From an uncultured Cytophagaceae bacterium (GTDB lineage Bacteria; Bacteroidota; Bacteroidia; Cytophagales; Spirosomataceae), in the NCBI GenBank assembly GCA_938008575.1, contig CALLKB010000002.1, forward strand, positions 1-21,519: a stretch of 21,519 bases of DNA. Reading direction: 5' to 3'. The position numbers were made by a program, and so were the translations under genes. The notes beneath the pieces are model-generated. The model searched no databases, had not been told where the DNA came from, and saw nothing but the letters and a program-made list of their open reading frames with translations. Positions 6,645 to 12,960 of this stretch are shown here, piece after piece. Within the stretch, counting starts at the first letter, position 1. Each line of letters begins with the position of its first letter.

Positions 6645-7238
6645 ATGAAAGCAACTTGGAATGAACGTTACCAAAATTCAACGTACCAATATGGAATCAA
6701 TCCAAATGATTTCCTATCCGAACAATTACAGGGCTTACAACCTGGACGAATTCTTGTTCCTGCCGCAGGCGAAGGTCGCGATATGGTGTATGCCGCAAAA
6801 TTGGGTTGGGAGGCGCATGGTTTTGACCTAAGTGAACAAGGCGAAGCAAAAGCAATCAAATTAGCTCGAGACCAACAAGTAAATATCCATTTCAAATGCA
6901 TGGACGCCTTCAAAATCAATTACCCGTTGGAATCTTTCGATGTGATTGCATTAAGTTTTTTCCATCTGCCCCCTGACTTGAGAAAAGCTTTTCATCAGCG
7001 TTGTGTGACCTGGCTTAAACCTGGAGGTCGAATTATATTAGAAGGATTCAACAAAAGTCAGTTGGGCAAAACATCCGGCGGCCCTAAACAAGTTGATTGG
7101 TTATTCAGCTCACAAGAATTAGCCGAGGATTTTAAGGGATTAACTGTACAAATAAATGAAGAGAAAGACCGCCTGCTGGATGAAGGACCCTTGCATCAAG
7201 GAATAGCATCCGTAATTCAATTTACAGCGATTAATTAA
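6645..7238 (+). CDS. Class I SAM-dependent methyltransferase (TPMT/TehB-like)
   Basis: A 197-residue soluble methyltransferase. Motif I is LVPAAGEGRDMVYAA (about 36-50), followed by the acidic strand end GFDLSEQG, then FDVIALSFFHLPPDLR (motif IV region) and LKPGGRIILEGF (motif VI region). The tail QVDWLFSSQELAEDF resembles the thiopurine S-methyltransferase/tellurite-resistance group, which methylates sulfur or chalcogen atoms. In this setting a thiol or sulfide substrate is plausible but not shown. It starts 37 nt from the divergent DsrE-family gene. Its stop overlaps that of the convergent DUF202 gene. Confidence 0.85.
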   Translation: MKATWNERYQNSTYQYGINPNDFLSEQLQGLQPGRILVPAAGEGRDMVYAAKLGWEAHGFDLSEQGEAKAIKLARDQQVNIHFKCMDAFKINYPLESFDVIALSFFHLPPDLRKAFHQRCVTWLKPGGRIILEGFNKSQLGKTSGGPKQVDWLFSSQELAEDFKGLTVQINEEKDRLLDEGPLHQGIASVIQFTAIN

Positions 7239-7525
7239 TTCTCTTTTTTCCAAACAACATTGCCAATATGCTTTTTACTTTCTTGGATTTTTTTCTTCTG
7301 TATGAAAAAATTGACCGTACCGAAAACAAGTAAAATGCATGCCCCAATATAAAATATCCATGCAGCCCAAAATTGCTCAGGCAAACCCAATAAATTGTGT
7401 ACACTGAGCCCTGCTACAAAAAAATAGAGTCCCGTACGTACAAAGGCTAAAAATGTCGTTTGATTCGCCATGATTGTTCGTTGGATAGCCAACTTTTCCC
7501 GTAAGATTAATTCGTTTTGTGGCAT
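7235..7525 (-). CDS. DUF202 (YidH-type) small membrane protein
   Basis: A 96-residue protein with the DUF202 signature LAIQRTIMANQTTFLAFVRTGL, in which the RT-x-L-A-x-x-RTGL pattern precedes two or three membrane segments (about 20-46 and 52-74), and a Lys-rich C terminus. The function of DUF202 proteins is unknown. I chose the ATG at 7525; the in-frame TTG at 7549 overlaps a minus-strand -7-like GATATTTG (7554-7547). Its TAA stop overlaps the last bases of the convergent methyltransferase gene. The upstream region also contains the Crp-type site of the divergent rhodanese gene, which overlaps this gene's likely promoter. Confidence 0.8.
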   Translation of the reverse strand: MPQNELILREKLAIQRTIMANQTTFLAFVRTGLYFFVAGLSVHNLLGLPEQFWAAWIFYIGACILLVFGTVNFFIQKKKIQESKKHIGNVVWKKEN

Positions 7526-7542
7526 ATTGCTAAGTTCAATAA

Positions 7543-7586
7543 GAGACAAATATCACGAAAAACACATTAGTTAGCGTCTATATTTG
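7543..7586 (+). promoter_or_regulatory. Crp/Fnr-type operator and TAnnTTTG promoter for rhodanese gene
   Basis: GAGACAAATATCAC (7543-7556) matches GTGA-N6-TCAC with one mismatch. TATATTTG (7579-7586) is a perfect TAnnTTTG -7 element. The centre-to-G distance is 36.5 bp, identical to the cytochrome and DUF2202 promoters, and the ATG is 20 nt past the -7 element. The operator overlaps the likely -7 element of the divergent DUF202 gene. Confidence 0.6.
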
Positions 7587-7605
7587 TCAAAAATAAAAGG
7601 AAAAA

Positions 7606-7911
7606 ATGATACAATTCTTTAAAAAATTATTGGGCTTGGGGCCCGCTATTGATATTCAAGGACTTATCGCGAATGGCGCAAAAATTGTTGATGTTCGCAC
7701 TCCTGCCGAATACAAAGATGGGCATGTCAAAGGATCCATTAATCTTCCATTACAAACTTTAGGCAGCCAAATGAACAAATTGAAGAAAGATGAGGTTATT
7801 ATAACCTGTTGTCGTTCGGGGAGTAGAAGTGGCATGGCGCGCCGCCAACTACTTGCCGCAGGTTTCACGCAAGTGTATAATGGTGGGCCTTGGAACGGCT
7901 TAGTGAGATAA
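7606..7911 (+). CDS. Single-domain cytoplasmic rhodanese
   Basis: A 101-residue rhodanese with no signal peptide. It has the entry motif VDVRTPAEYKDGHVKGSINLPL (28-49) and the active-site loop CRSGSR with Cys69 as the expected persulfide-forming cysteine; Cys68 sits next to it. The C-terminal YNGGPWNGL closes the domain. Such proteins move sulfane sulfur between carriers. The gene has its own TATATTTG promoter and Crp-type site. Its TAA stop is the first half of the first unit of a heptamer array. Confidence 0.93.
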   Translation: MIQFFKKLLGLGPAIDIQGLIANGAKIVDVRTPAEYKDGHVKGSINLPLQTLGSQMNKLKKDEVIITCCRSGSRSGMARRQLLAAGFTQVYNGGPWNGLVR

Positions 7912-8166
7912 GAGGTAAGAGGTAAGAGGTAAGAGTTAAGAAGTAAGAGTGAAGAGGTATGAAGTCCGAAGTCAAATAGTTCGGAGTCCGGAGGTGTAAT
8001 TGCTTAAGCCTTAGCTTCGGATTAGCATCTTCTGGACTATTTCCCTCCGGACTAACCACTGACTACTGACCACTAAAAACCCCTCCGGACTTCGGACTAG
8101 CCCCCTACGGACTTAATAATACTTAGACATTTAAATGCCAGTGACTAGCGACTAGTGACTAGCGAC
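7909..8166 (+). repeat. Mosaic heptamer repeat block after rhodanese stop
   Basis: Fills the 263-nt gap between rhodanese and thioredoxin. Eight 7-bp units in register begin with the stop codon itself (TAAGAGG x3, TAAGAGT, TAAGAAG, TAAGAGT, GAAGAGG, TATGAAG; 7909-7964). Next come AGTCCGGAGG-type sequence (7965-8012), CTCCGGACT and CCACTGACTACTGACCACT units (8034-8100), and GTGACTAGCGACTAGTGACTAGCGACT (8141-8166) ending 8 nt before the next ATG, written here only to show its GACTAGC/GACTAGT units. The same module order recurs at 17254-17497. No promoter or gene was recognised in it. Confidence 0.85.
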
Positions 8167-8174
8167 TTTAACTC

Positions 8175-8471
8175 ATGAGCAAATTCGCAGAACTTTTAAA
8201 ATCACCTGAACCGGTATTGGTCGACTTCTCCGCAGAGTGGTGTGGACCATGCAAACAGCTAAAACCTATCCTAGAACAGGTCAAATCGAAAGTAGGTACT
8301 TCAGCCAAAATCATAAAAATCGACGTGGACAAAAACCGTTCTTTGGCAGAAAAATTCCAAATTCGATCTGTCCCAACTTTGATATTATTCAAAGATGGTA
8401 AATCCGTTTGGCGTCAATCTGGCGTTATTCCGGCAAGTACGCTGGAAGGGATTATTAAACAGCATGCCTAG
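8175..8471 (+). CDS. Thioredoxin, cytoplasmic
   Basis: A 98-residue classical thioredoxin with no signal peptide. The redox motif WCGPC (22-26, Cys23 and Cys26) follows VLVDFSAE, and the conserved cis-proline lies in IRSVPTLILFKDG. It could reduce the persulfides formed on the neighbouring rhodanese. The ATG is 8 nt after a GACTAGC/GACTAGT repeat, so the repeat forms its immediate upstream region. Heptamers begin on the base after its TAG stop. Confidence 0.93.
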   Translation: MSKFAELLKSPEPVLVDFSAEWCGPCKQLKPILEQVKSKVGTSAKIIKIDVDKNRSLAEKFQIRSVPTLILFKDGKSVWRQSGVIPASTLEGIIKQHA

Positions 8472-8499
8472 TGAAGAGTGAAGAGTGAAGAGTGAAGAG
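8472..8499 (+). repeat. TGAAGAG heptamer array flush with thioredoxin stop
   Basis: Four perfect copies of TGAAGAG start on the base immediately after the TAG stop (8469-8471). Confidence 0.95.
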
Positions 8500-8554
8500 T
8501 TAAAAACTTAGAGATATTACTTAATTTAACTCTTTAATTTACTAAATATTAATC

Positions 8555-8617
8555 CTTAACTCTTACTTCTTAACTCTTACTTCTTAACTCTTACTTCTTA
8601 ACTCTTACTTCTTAACT
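8555..8617 (-). repeat. CTTAACT/CTTACTT 14-bp dimer array upstream of the fusion gene
   Basis: Nine 7-bp units strictly alternate CTTAACT and CTTACTT (four 14-bp dimers plus a final CTTAACT). This is the inverse orientation of the AAGTAAG/AGTTAAG arrays found after stop codons. It ends 9 nt before the ATG of the rhodanese-thioredoxin fusion and therefore occupies its promoter and leader position. Confidence 0.95.
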
Positions 8618-8626
8618 AAAAGTAAC

Positions 8627-9343
8627 ATGAAACACATACTCTCCATCTTCCTCATCTCAGCTTCCCTATTTTCTTGCTCAAAGCAAGAAGGGCTTCAAAA
8701 TGCTGCTCCTTCAGAATTTCAATCGGAAATAAAATCAGCCGAAACGGGTCAAATTCTTGATGTCCGTACGAGCGATGAATATAGCAAAGGGCACATTGAA
8801 GGGGCGATTTTGGCGGATATTTCAAGTAATTTATTCCAAGAGGTAACGGCCAAACTAGACAAAAATAAAACAGTCTTTGTCTATTGCTTATCGGGCGGGC
8901 GTTCGGGTGAGGCAGCATCGCAATTACAAGCCATGGGATTTAAATCTATCGTGAATCTTTCAGGCGGGATATTGGCTTGGCAATCGGCCAACTTGCCATT
9001 GAGCACGAACGAGGGTGTTTCAGCCCCATCAACTGGTATGTCCCTCGCCGATTTTGATAAACAAATAGCAGGCAATAAATTAGTGATCGTCGACTATAAT
9101 GCAACTTGGTGCGGTCCATGCAAACAATTAAGCCCTGTATTAGAAGCCTGGGTAAAAGAGCAAAAAGGCAAGGTAGAATTAATCAAAATCGATGTAGACG
9201 AAAACCCCGAACTCGCTAAAGCCAAACATATTGAATCCATCCCCTATTTAGAATTCTACAAAGATGGAAAATTGGCCGACAAGCAAATCGGCATGGGTGA
9301 GGCAAAAGCAATGACAGAAAAATGGAATCAAATCCTGTTATAG
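8627..9343 (+). CDS. Lipoprotein rhodanese-thioredoxin fusion
   Basis: A 238-residue predicted lipoprotein: signal peptide with lipobox SLFSC and Cys17. A rhodanese domain (about 26-126) has LDVRTSDEYSKGHIEGA and active loop CLSGGRS with Cys87. A thioredoxin domain (about 137-238) has WCGPC at 161-165 (Cys162, Cys165) and the cis-proline segment IESIPYLEF. It joins in one envelope protein the same two activities that the two preceding genes encode separately in the cytoplasm. A persulfide formed on Cys87 could be released by the fused thioredoxin, but the electron donor in the envelope is unknown. Heptamers lie on both sides of the gene. Confidence 0.93.
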   Translation: MKHILSIFLISASLFSCSKQEGLQNAAPSEFQSEIKSAETGQILDVRTSDEYSKGHIEGAILADISSNLFQEVTAKLDKNKTVFVYCLSGGRSGEAASQLQAMGFKSIVNLSGGILAWQSANLPLSTNEGVSAPSTGMSLADFDKQIAGNKLVIVDYNATWCGPCKQLSPVLEAWVKEQKGKVELIKIDVDENPELAKAKHIESIPYLEFYKDGKLADKQIGMGEAKAMTEKWNQILL

Positions 9344-9344
9344 A

Positions 9345-9379
9345 GAAAAGTTAAGAAGTAAGAGTGAAGAATTAAGAGA
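9345..9379 (+). repeat. Heptamer array after fusion-gene stop
   Basis: Five degenerate 7-bp units start 1 nt after the TAG: GAAAAGT, TAAGAAG, TAAGAGT, GAAGAAT, TAAGAGA. The rest of the 216-nt convergent gap is AT-rich; I see no gene or clear terminator in 9380-9530. Confidence 0.8.
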
Positions 9380-9530
9380 TTTGGATTTGTTTGTAGTGAA
9401 GAATTAATCGCGTCTTTTTAACTATTACCTTTAGTCTCTAGTTAAGTGACAATTTCTTGTAAAAAACCGAATAGGAATAAAAAATTGGATTCAAATAAAG
9501 GAATCACAATTTTTAATTTTTAATTCTTCT

Positions 9531-9558
9531 CTCTTAACTCTTACCTATTAACTCTTGA
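9531..9558 (-). repeat. Heptamer array after MFS-transporter stop
   Basis: Read on the minus strand from the TGA stop (9562-9560), units TCAAGAG, TTAATAG, GTAAGAG, TTAAGAG begin after 1 nt. The orientation relative to the gene is the same as in the plus-strand arrays. Confidence 0.85.
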
Positions 9559-9559
9559 G

Positions 9560-10771
9560 TCAGCCCCTCATACGAATTTTCACGATCCCCGCAGAGAACA
9601 TCGTCAACAAAGCGATAAAGAAGATACTCACCCAAACAGGAAAGTAAACCATCAAGAACCCTGTTATCAAAGCTCCAATCGCATAACCTAAATCGCGCCA
9701 CAAACGAAATACCCCAAAGCTTTTCGCGCGATCCAAAGGATGAGTATTTGCTGCGATTGCAACCATGAATGTCGGGTAAACCAGCGCTGTTCCGAGTCCT
9801 AAAAGCACCGACAATCCAATAAACTGCCAAAAAACTTGGGCGAACAATAATCCAAACATTGCCAGAGCTTGAAGCAACATGCCATAAATCAACAAATCCT
9901 TATGGCAGAACATATCAGACAATTTCCCGGTCCCCAATTGCGAAATTCCCCAAACCATGGGATAAATTGCGGTAATGATACCAACTTCGGCCAACGTAAA
10001 TCCTTTGGCAATGAGCAAAACAGGAAACACCCCCCAGATCATCCCATCATTCAAATTATTCACTAATCCTGCCTGGGTAATTGCTCCCAAATTGGGGTTC
10101 CGCCATGTCGTATCCTGAAAAATTGAAGCCAAACGAGGCATCAAACTTTGTTGGGACGCCGCCGAAACATGCCCCCTTGTATCATGCACGAAGAAAATAC
10201 TTAGCAGCAAGCCCAAGCCAACAAACCCTAAACCCAGATAAAAGGGATAAGGTTGAATCCCATAAGTTGAAGCAATCCATGCAGTTAAAAAAGCCACCAT
10301 ACCCACGGAAAGATAGCCAGCAAATTCATTAATTCCCATGGCTAAACCCCGATTTCGATCGCCCACCAAATCAATTTTCATTGTTACTGTGCTCGACCAA
10401 GCCAAACCCTGATTGAAGCCCAAGAGGACGTTCGCACCTACAATCCAATTCCAAGAAGGTGCCCACATAAAAATAAAAGGAATCGGGACGGCGATAAACC
10501 AACCGAGAATCAACAAATTCCGCCGACCAATCTGATTAGCAAAATGCCCTGCATAATAATTCGCGATGGCTTTTGAGATTCCAAAAACGACAATAAAAGA
10601 AAATAAAACCGCATGCGAATCCATGCCAAAGGATTGCGAAGCAAAACTGGGTAAAATAGACCTTTCCAGTCCAACCATCCCGCCCACAAAGGCATTGATT
10701 AGTACTAACAATCCAAATTGTTTCCAATTGTTTCTTAAACCTAAGTGTGTAGAGATTCCTGACATTTCCAT
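9560..10771 (-). CDS. MFS transporter
   Basis: About 403 residues with a 12-helix major facilitator layout. The loop 2-3 signature appears as GHFANQIGRRNLL, and the second half has a matching GTGKLSDMFCHKDLLIYG. The segment GMNEFAGYLSVG lies in helix 5. The substrate cannot be told from sequence. The start is uncertain: ATG at 10771 or 10765 is likely because the domain begins at RNNWKQFGLL; the in-frame GTG at 10804 would add a hydrophobic stretch of doubtful value. It lies downstream of the Crp/Fnr-type regulator on the same strand, so it may be that regulator's target. Its stop is followed by a heptamer array. Confidence 0.85.
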   Translation of the reverse strand: MEMSGISTHLGLRNNWKQFGLLVLINAFVGGMVGLERSILPSFASQSFGMDSHAVLFSFIVVFGISKAIANYYAGHFANQIGRRNLLILGWFIAVPIPFIFMWAPSWNWIVGANVLLGFNQGLAWSSTVTMKIDLVGDRNRGLAMGINEFAGYLSVGMVAFLTAWIASTYGIQPYPFYLGLGFVGLGLLLSIFFVHDTRGHVSAASQQSLMPRLASIFQDTTWRNPNLGAITQAGLVNNLNDGMIWGVFPVLLIAKGFTLAEVGIITAIYPMVWGISQLGTGKLSDMFCHKDLLIYGMLLQALAMFGLLFAQVFWQFIGLSVLLGLGTALVYPTFMVAIAANTHPLDRAKSFGVFRLWRDLGYAIGALITGFLMVYFPVWVSIFFIALLTMFSAGIVKIRMRG

Positions 10772-10819
10772 CCACAAAGGAGCCAAAATGCCAAGCAAAT
10801 CCACTTATCAAATGTTAAA

Positions 10820-11389
10820 TTAACTTTTCTTCGCCCGAATTCTACTTAAACTAACTTGTGTGATACCCAAGTATGAGGCAATGTATTTCAATGGGATGCG
10901 ACGCAATACTTCAGGCTGTTCCTGAGATAAAAGTCTGTAGCGTTCTTCAGCTGTATGAAACTGCAAATTTTCAATGCGCTGAATTGTTTGAACATAAGCA
11001 CGCTCAAATAAGCGTGTAAACAAACGTTCTATATCTCGATGATCATCGTAAAGCGCAATGAGTTCCTGTGTCGAAATTGACCAAACTTCAGCATCCTCTA
11101 AAACTTGAATAGCTTTTTTACTTGGAACACCTGCAAAAAGGCTCTCAGCACGTGCAATCAAGCAAAATGGCTCATAAAAGCCTTCTGTAACATCATTACC
11201 ATCATGAAAATAATATATCCGAGCTAAACCCGTTTTCAAAAAATAAAGCGTTTTACAGGTTTGACCTATATGCTGTAAATCCTGATTTTTAGGGATGAAT
11301 TGTATGTGAATGAGCGCATTTAAAGCCTCTTCAGATGATCCTGATAATTGAGAAATTTCCTTGAAATGCGTAATCAGCGCGTGAGACAT
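10820..11389 (-). CDS. Crp/Fnr-family transcriptional regulator
   Basis: A 189-residue regulator with an N-terminal cyclic-nucleotide-binding-like beta-roll (about 20-115) and a short C-terminal helix-turn-helix (RIPLKYIASYLGITQVSLSRIRAKK). No FNR-type iron-sulfur cysteine cluster is visible at the N terminus. In the recognition helix, GITQVSLSRI aligns with E. coli Crp GCSRETVGRI; the Arg180 and Glu181 positions are Gln and Val, while Arg185 is kept. Typical Crp contacts to GTGA are thus mostly absent. It is preceded by msrB and followed by the MFS gene on the same strand, so regulation of the transporter is the simplest guess. Confidence 0.88.
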   Translation of the reverse strand: MSHALITHFKEISQLSGSSEEALNALIHIQFIPKNQDLQHIGQTCKTLYFLKTGLARIYYFHDGNDVTEGFYEPFCLIARAESLFAGVPSKKAIQVLEDAEVWSISTQELIALYDDHRDIERLFTRLFERAYVQTIQRIENLQFHTAEERYRLLSQEQPEVLRRIPLKYIASYLGITQVSLSRIRAKKS

Positions 11390-11438
11390 AATTTATTACC
11401 CAATTTGTTGAGACGCGACACCTTGCTTATATTCCCAA

Positions 11439-11915
11439 TTATTTATCTTTCTCAAAGCCCAAGGACACCGAATTCACGCAGTAGCGTAAGCCTGTTTCCG
11501 TAGGTCCATCATCAAATACGTGTCCCAAATGACCGCCACATTTTGCACAGGTAATTTCTATGCGACGCATACCTAACGTTAAATCAGGGGTTTCTTTAAT
11601 GACGCCCTCCTTGATTTCTTTGTCGAAAGAAGGCCAACCGCAATGTGAATCAAATTTGGAATCCGATTTAAACAAACGCGTTCCACAACCCTTGCAAGTG
11701 TAATAACCTTTATCTACATGCATCAAAAACTTACCTGTATATGGGCGTTCCGTTCCCTTTTGACGCAAAATATAAAATTCTTCTTCACTTAATTTAGCCT
11801 TCCATTCCGCTTCAGAAGTTGGTAATTGATCCATTGCTTTCGTTGATTTAGGTGCTTGGCTACATGCCTGGAAGGCAAATGCCCATACAAACAAGAAATA
11901 AGAAAATGATTTCAT
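11439..11915 (-). CDS. msrB: Peptide methionine-R-sulfoxide reductase, lipoprotein form
   Basis: A 158-residue MsrB that repairs methionine-R-sulfoxide in oxidised proteins. The N terminus is a lipoprotein signal with lipobox AFQAC and Cys18, so it works in the envelope. Zinc ligands are Cys74/Cys77 (CKGC) and Cys123/Cys126 (CAKC). The catalytic cysteine is Cys146 in RYCVNS, and HCGWPSF (Cys92) is the other conserved active-site segment. A perfect 8-bp inverted repeat lies 4 nt upstream of its ATG. It is in a minus-strand run between the glycosyltransferase and the Crp/Fnr-type regulator. Confidence 0.95.
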   Translation of the reverse strand: MKSFSYFLFVWAFAFQACSQAPKSTKAMDQLPTSEAEWKAKLSEEEFYILRQKGTERPYTGKFLMHVDKGYYTCKGCGTRLFKSDSKFDSHCGWPSFDKEIKEGVIKETPDLTLGMRRIEITCAKCGGHLGHVFDDGPTETGLRYCVNSVSLGFEKDK

Positions 11916-11919
11916 AGCA

Positions 11920-11941
11920 TTTCGTTTCAGGTTAAACGAAA
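11920..11941. promoter_or_regulatory. Perfect inverted repeat next to msrB start codon
   Basis: TTTCGTTT (11920-11927) and AAACGAAA (11934-11941) form a perfect 8-bp stem with a 6-nt spacer. It sits 4 nt upstream of the msrB ATG and 16 nt downstream of the glycosyltransferase stop. There is no T-run, so it is not a typical terminator; an operator or leader hairpin is possible. Confidence 0.5.
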
Positions 11942-11957
11942 AATGAGCGCAAATGTT

Positions 11958-12950
11958 TTACTCGATCAAATCACCCAAAAACATTAAATAAGGAGTCTCC
12001 GCTGGTGCATCGATATCCTTGTAGCGGTGATAATTCCCCAAAATCAAATTCTGAATAGTTTTTTTCAAACGCTTCCAACGCGCCTCAGGTAAATTCGCCC
12101 GACGATCCCAGTAGTCAATCCGTGTATCTAGCGGCTCAAAACGTTGATTCGGAAATTTCTCAGCAACTGCTTTACGCAGCTCAATCAAAAACTCGAGTTT
12201 CTTACGATAAGGCCCAACTTTATCCTCATGTGGACGTTGTATGCGCTCCCACAAAGATGGAGGAGTACCCTGGTTTCCCTTTACTCCCACCTGTTGCTCA
12301 GAATGCAAACGGTATTGTACATAGGTTGCCGGAATAAAATCAATCTTATTTTCCAAACCGGCCGCTAATCCCATCCACGCATCGTGTAAGAAATAGCTTG
12401 GCAAATTTGTAGGGAATGGCGTAATGCGATCCAAAAATCGTTTACGAATTCCCATAGTACATCCCGTTACCCGATTTCCATCTAATAAAATATCAACGGA
12501 TTTCCCCAACTTCCAATCTCGCTGCTGCTCCTCCCTAAAACGGAAGGTTGACCACAAGCGCTTGCCAGAAATTTGGCCAAACTCATCCACTAAAACTGCA
12601 TCCGTAAATACAACTTCGGCATTTTCATGATGATTAAAGTAGGTTGCGATACGTTCGATTTTTTGAGGATCCCAAAAATCGTCTTGATCTGCTGGAAAAA
12701 TATAATCACCTGTACAAAGCGTAAGTGCTTTTTGGAAATTTTGATACGTTCCTAATCGAGTCGGATTTTGATGAATCTGCAAAGGCAAGCGATCCTTGAA
12801 TTGCTCTAGAATCAACATGGTTCTGTCCGAAGAACCTTCATCACACACAATTACCTCATCGGGCGGTAAGGTCTGATCAACCAAACTACTCAACTGCGTC
12901 CGGAGAAATTTTTCTCCATTCAAGGTACAAAGTGCAACAGATATCTTCAA
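11958..12950 (-). CDS. Family 2 glycosyltransferase
   Basis: A 330-residue GT-A-fold glycosyltransferase. The N-terminal strand is KISVALCTLNGEKFLRTQLSSL, the nucleotide-binding acid is in VIVCDEGSSDRT (Asp37), and the metal-binding motif is PADQDDFWD (DQDD 88-91). The DQDDxW form is typical of rhamnosyl- or related sugar transferases of cell-surface polysaccharides. There is no membrane segment, so it is probably cytoplasmic or peripheral. The start is 10 nt from the polA stop, so it may be read through from polA. The acceptor and sugar are unknown. Confidence 0.9.
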   Translation of the reverse strand: MKISVALCTLNGEKFLRTQLSSLVDQTLPPDEVIVCDEGSSDRTMLILEQFKDRLPLQIHQNPTRLGTYQNFQKALTLCTGDYIFPADQDDFWDPQKIERIATYFNHHENAEVVFTDAVLVDEFGQISGKRLWSTFRFREEQQRDWKLGKSVDILLDGNRVTGCTMGIRKRFLDRITPFPTNLPSYFLHDAWMGLAAGLENKIDFIPATYVQYRLHSEQQVGVKGNQGTPPSLWERIQRPHEDKVGPYRKKLEFLIELRKAVAEKFPNQRFEPLDTRIDYWDRRANLPEARWKRLKKTIQNLILGNYHRYKDIDAPAETPYLMFLGDLIE

Positions 12951-12960
12951 AACTTATCCA

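Noticed and set aside
8142..8166. GTGAC sequences in the GACTAGT repeat as another Crp-type operator
   Set aside because: There is no TCAC half-site at N6 spacing; the GTGAC strings come from the heptamer repeat.
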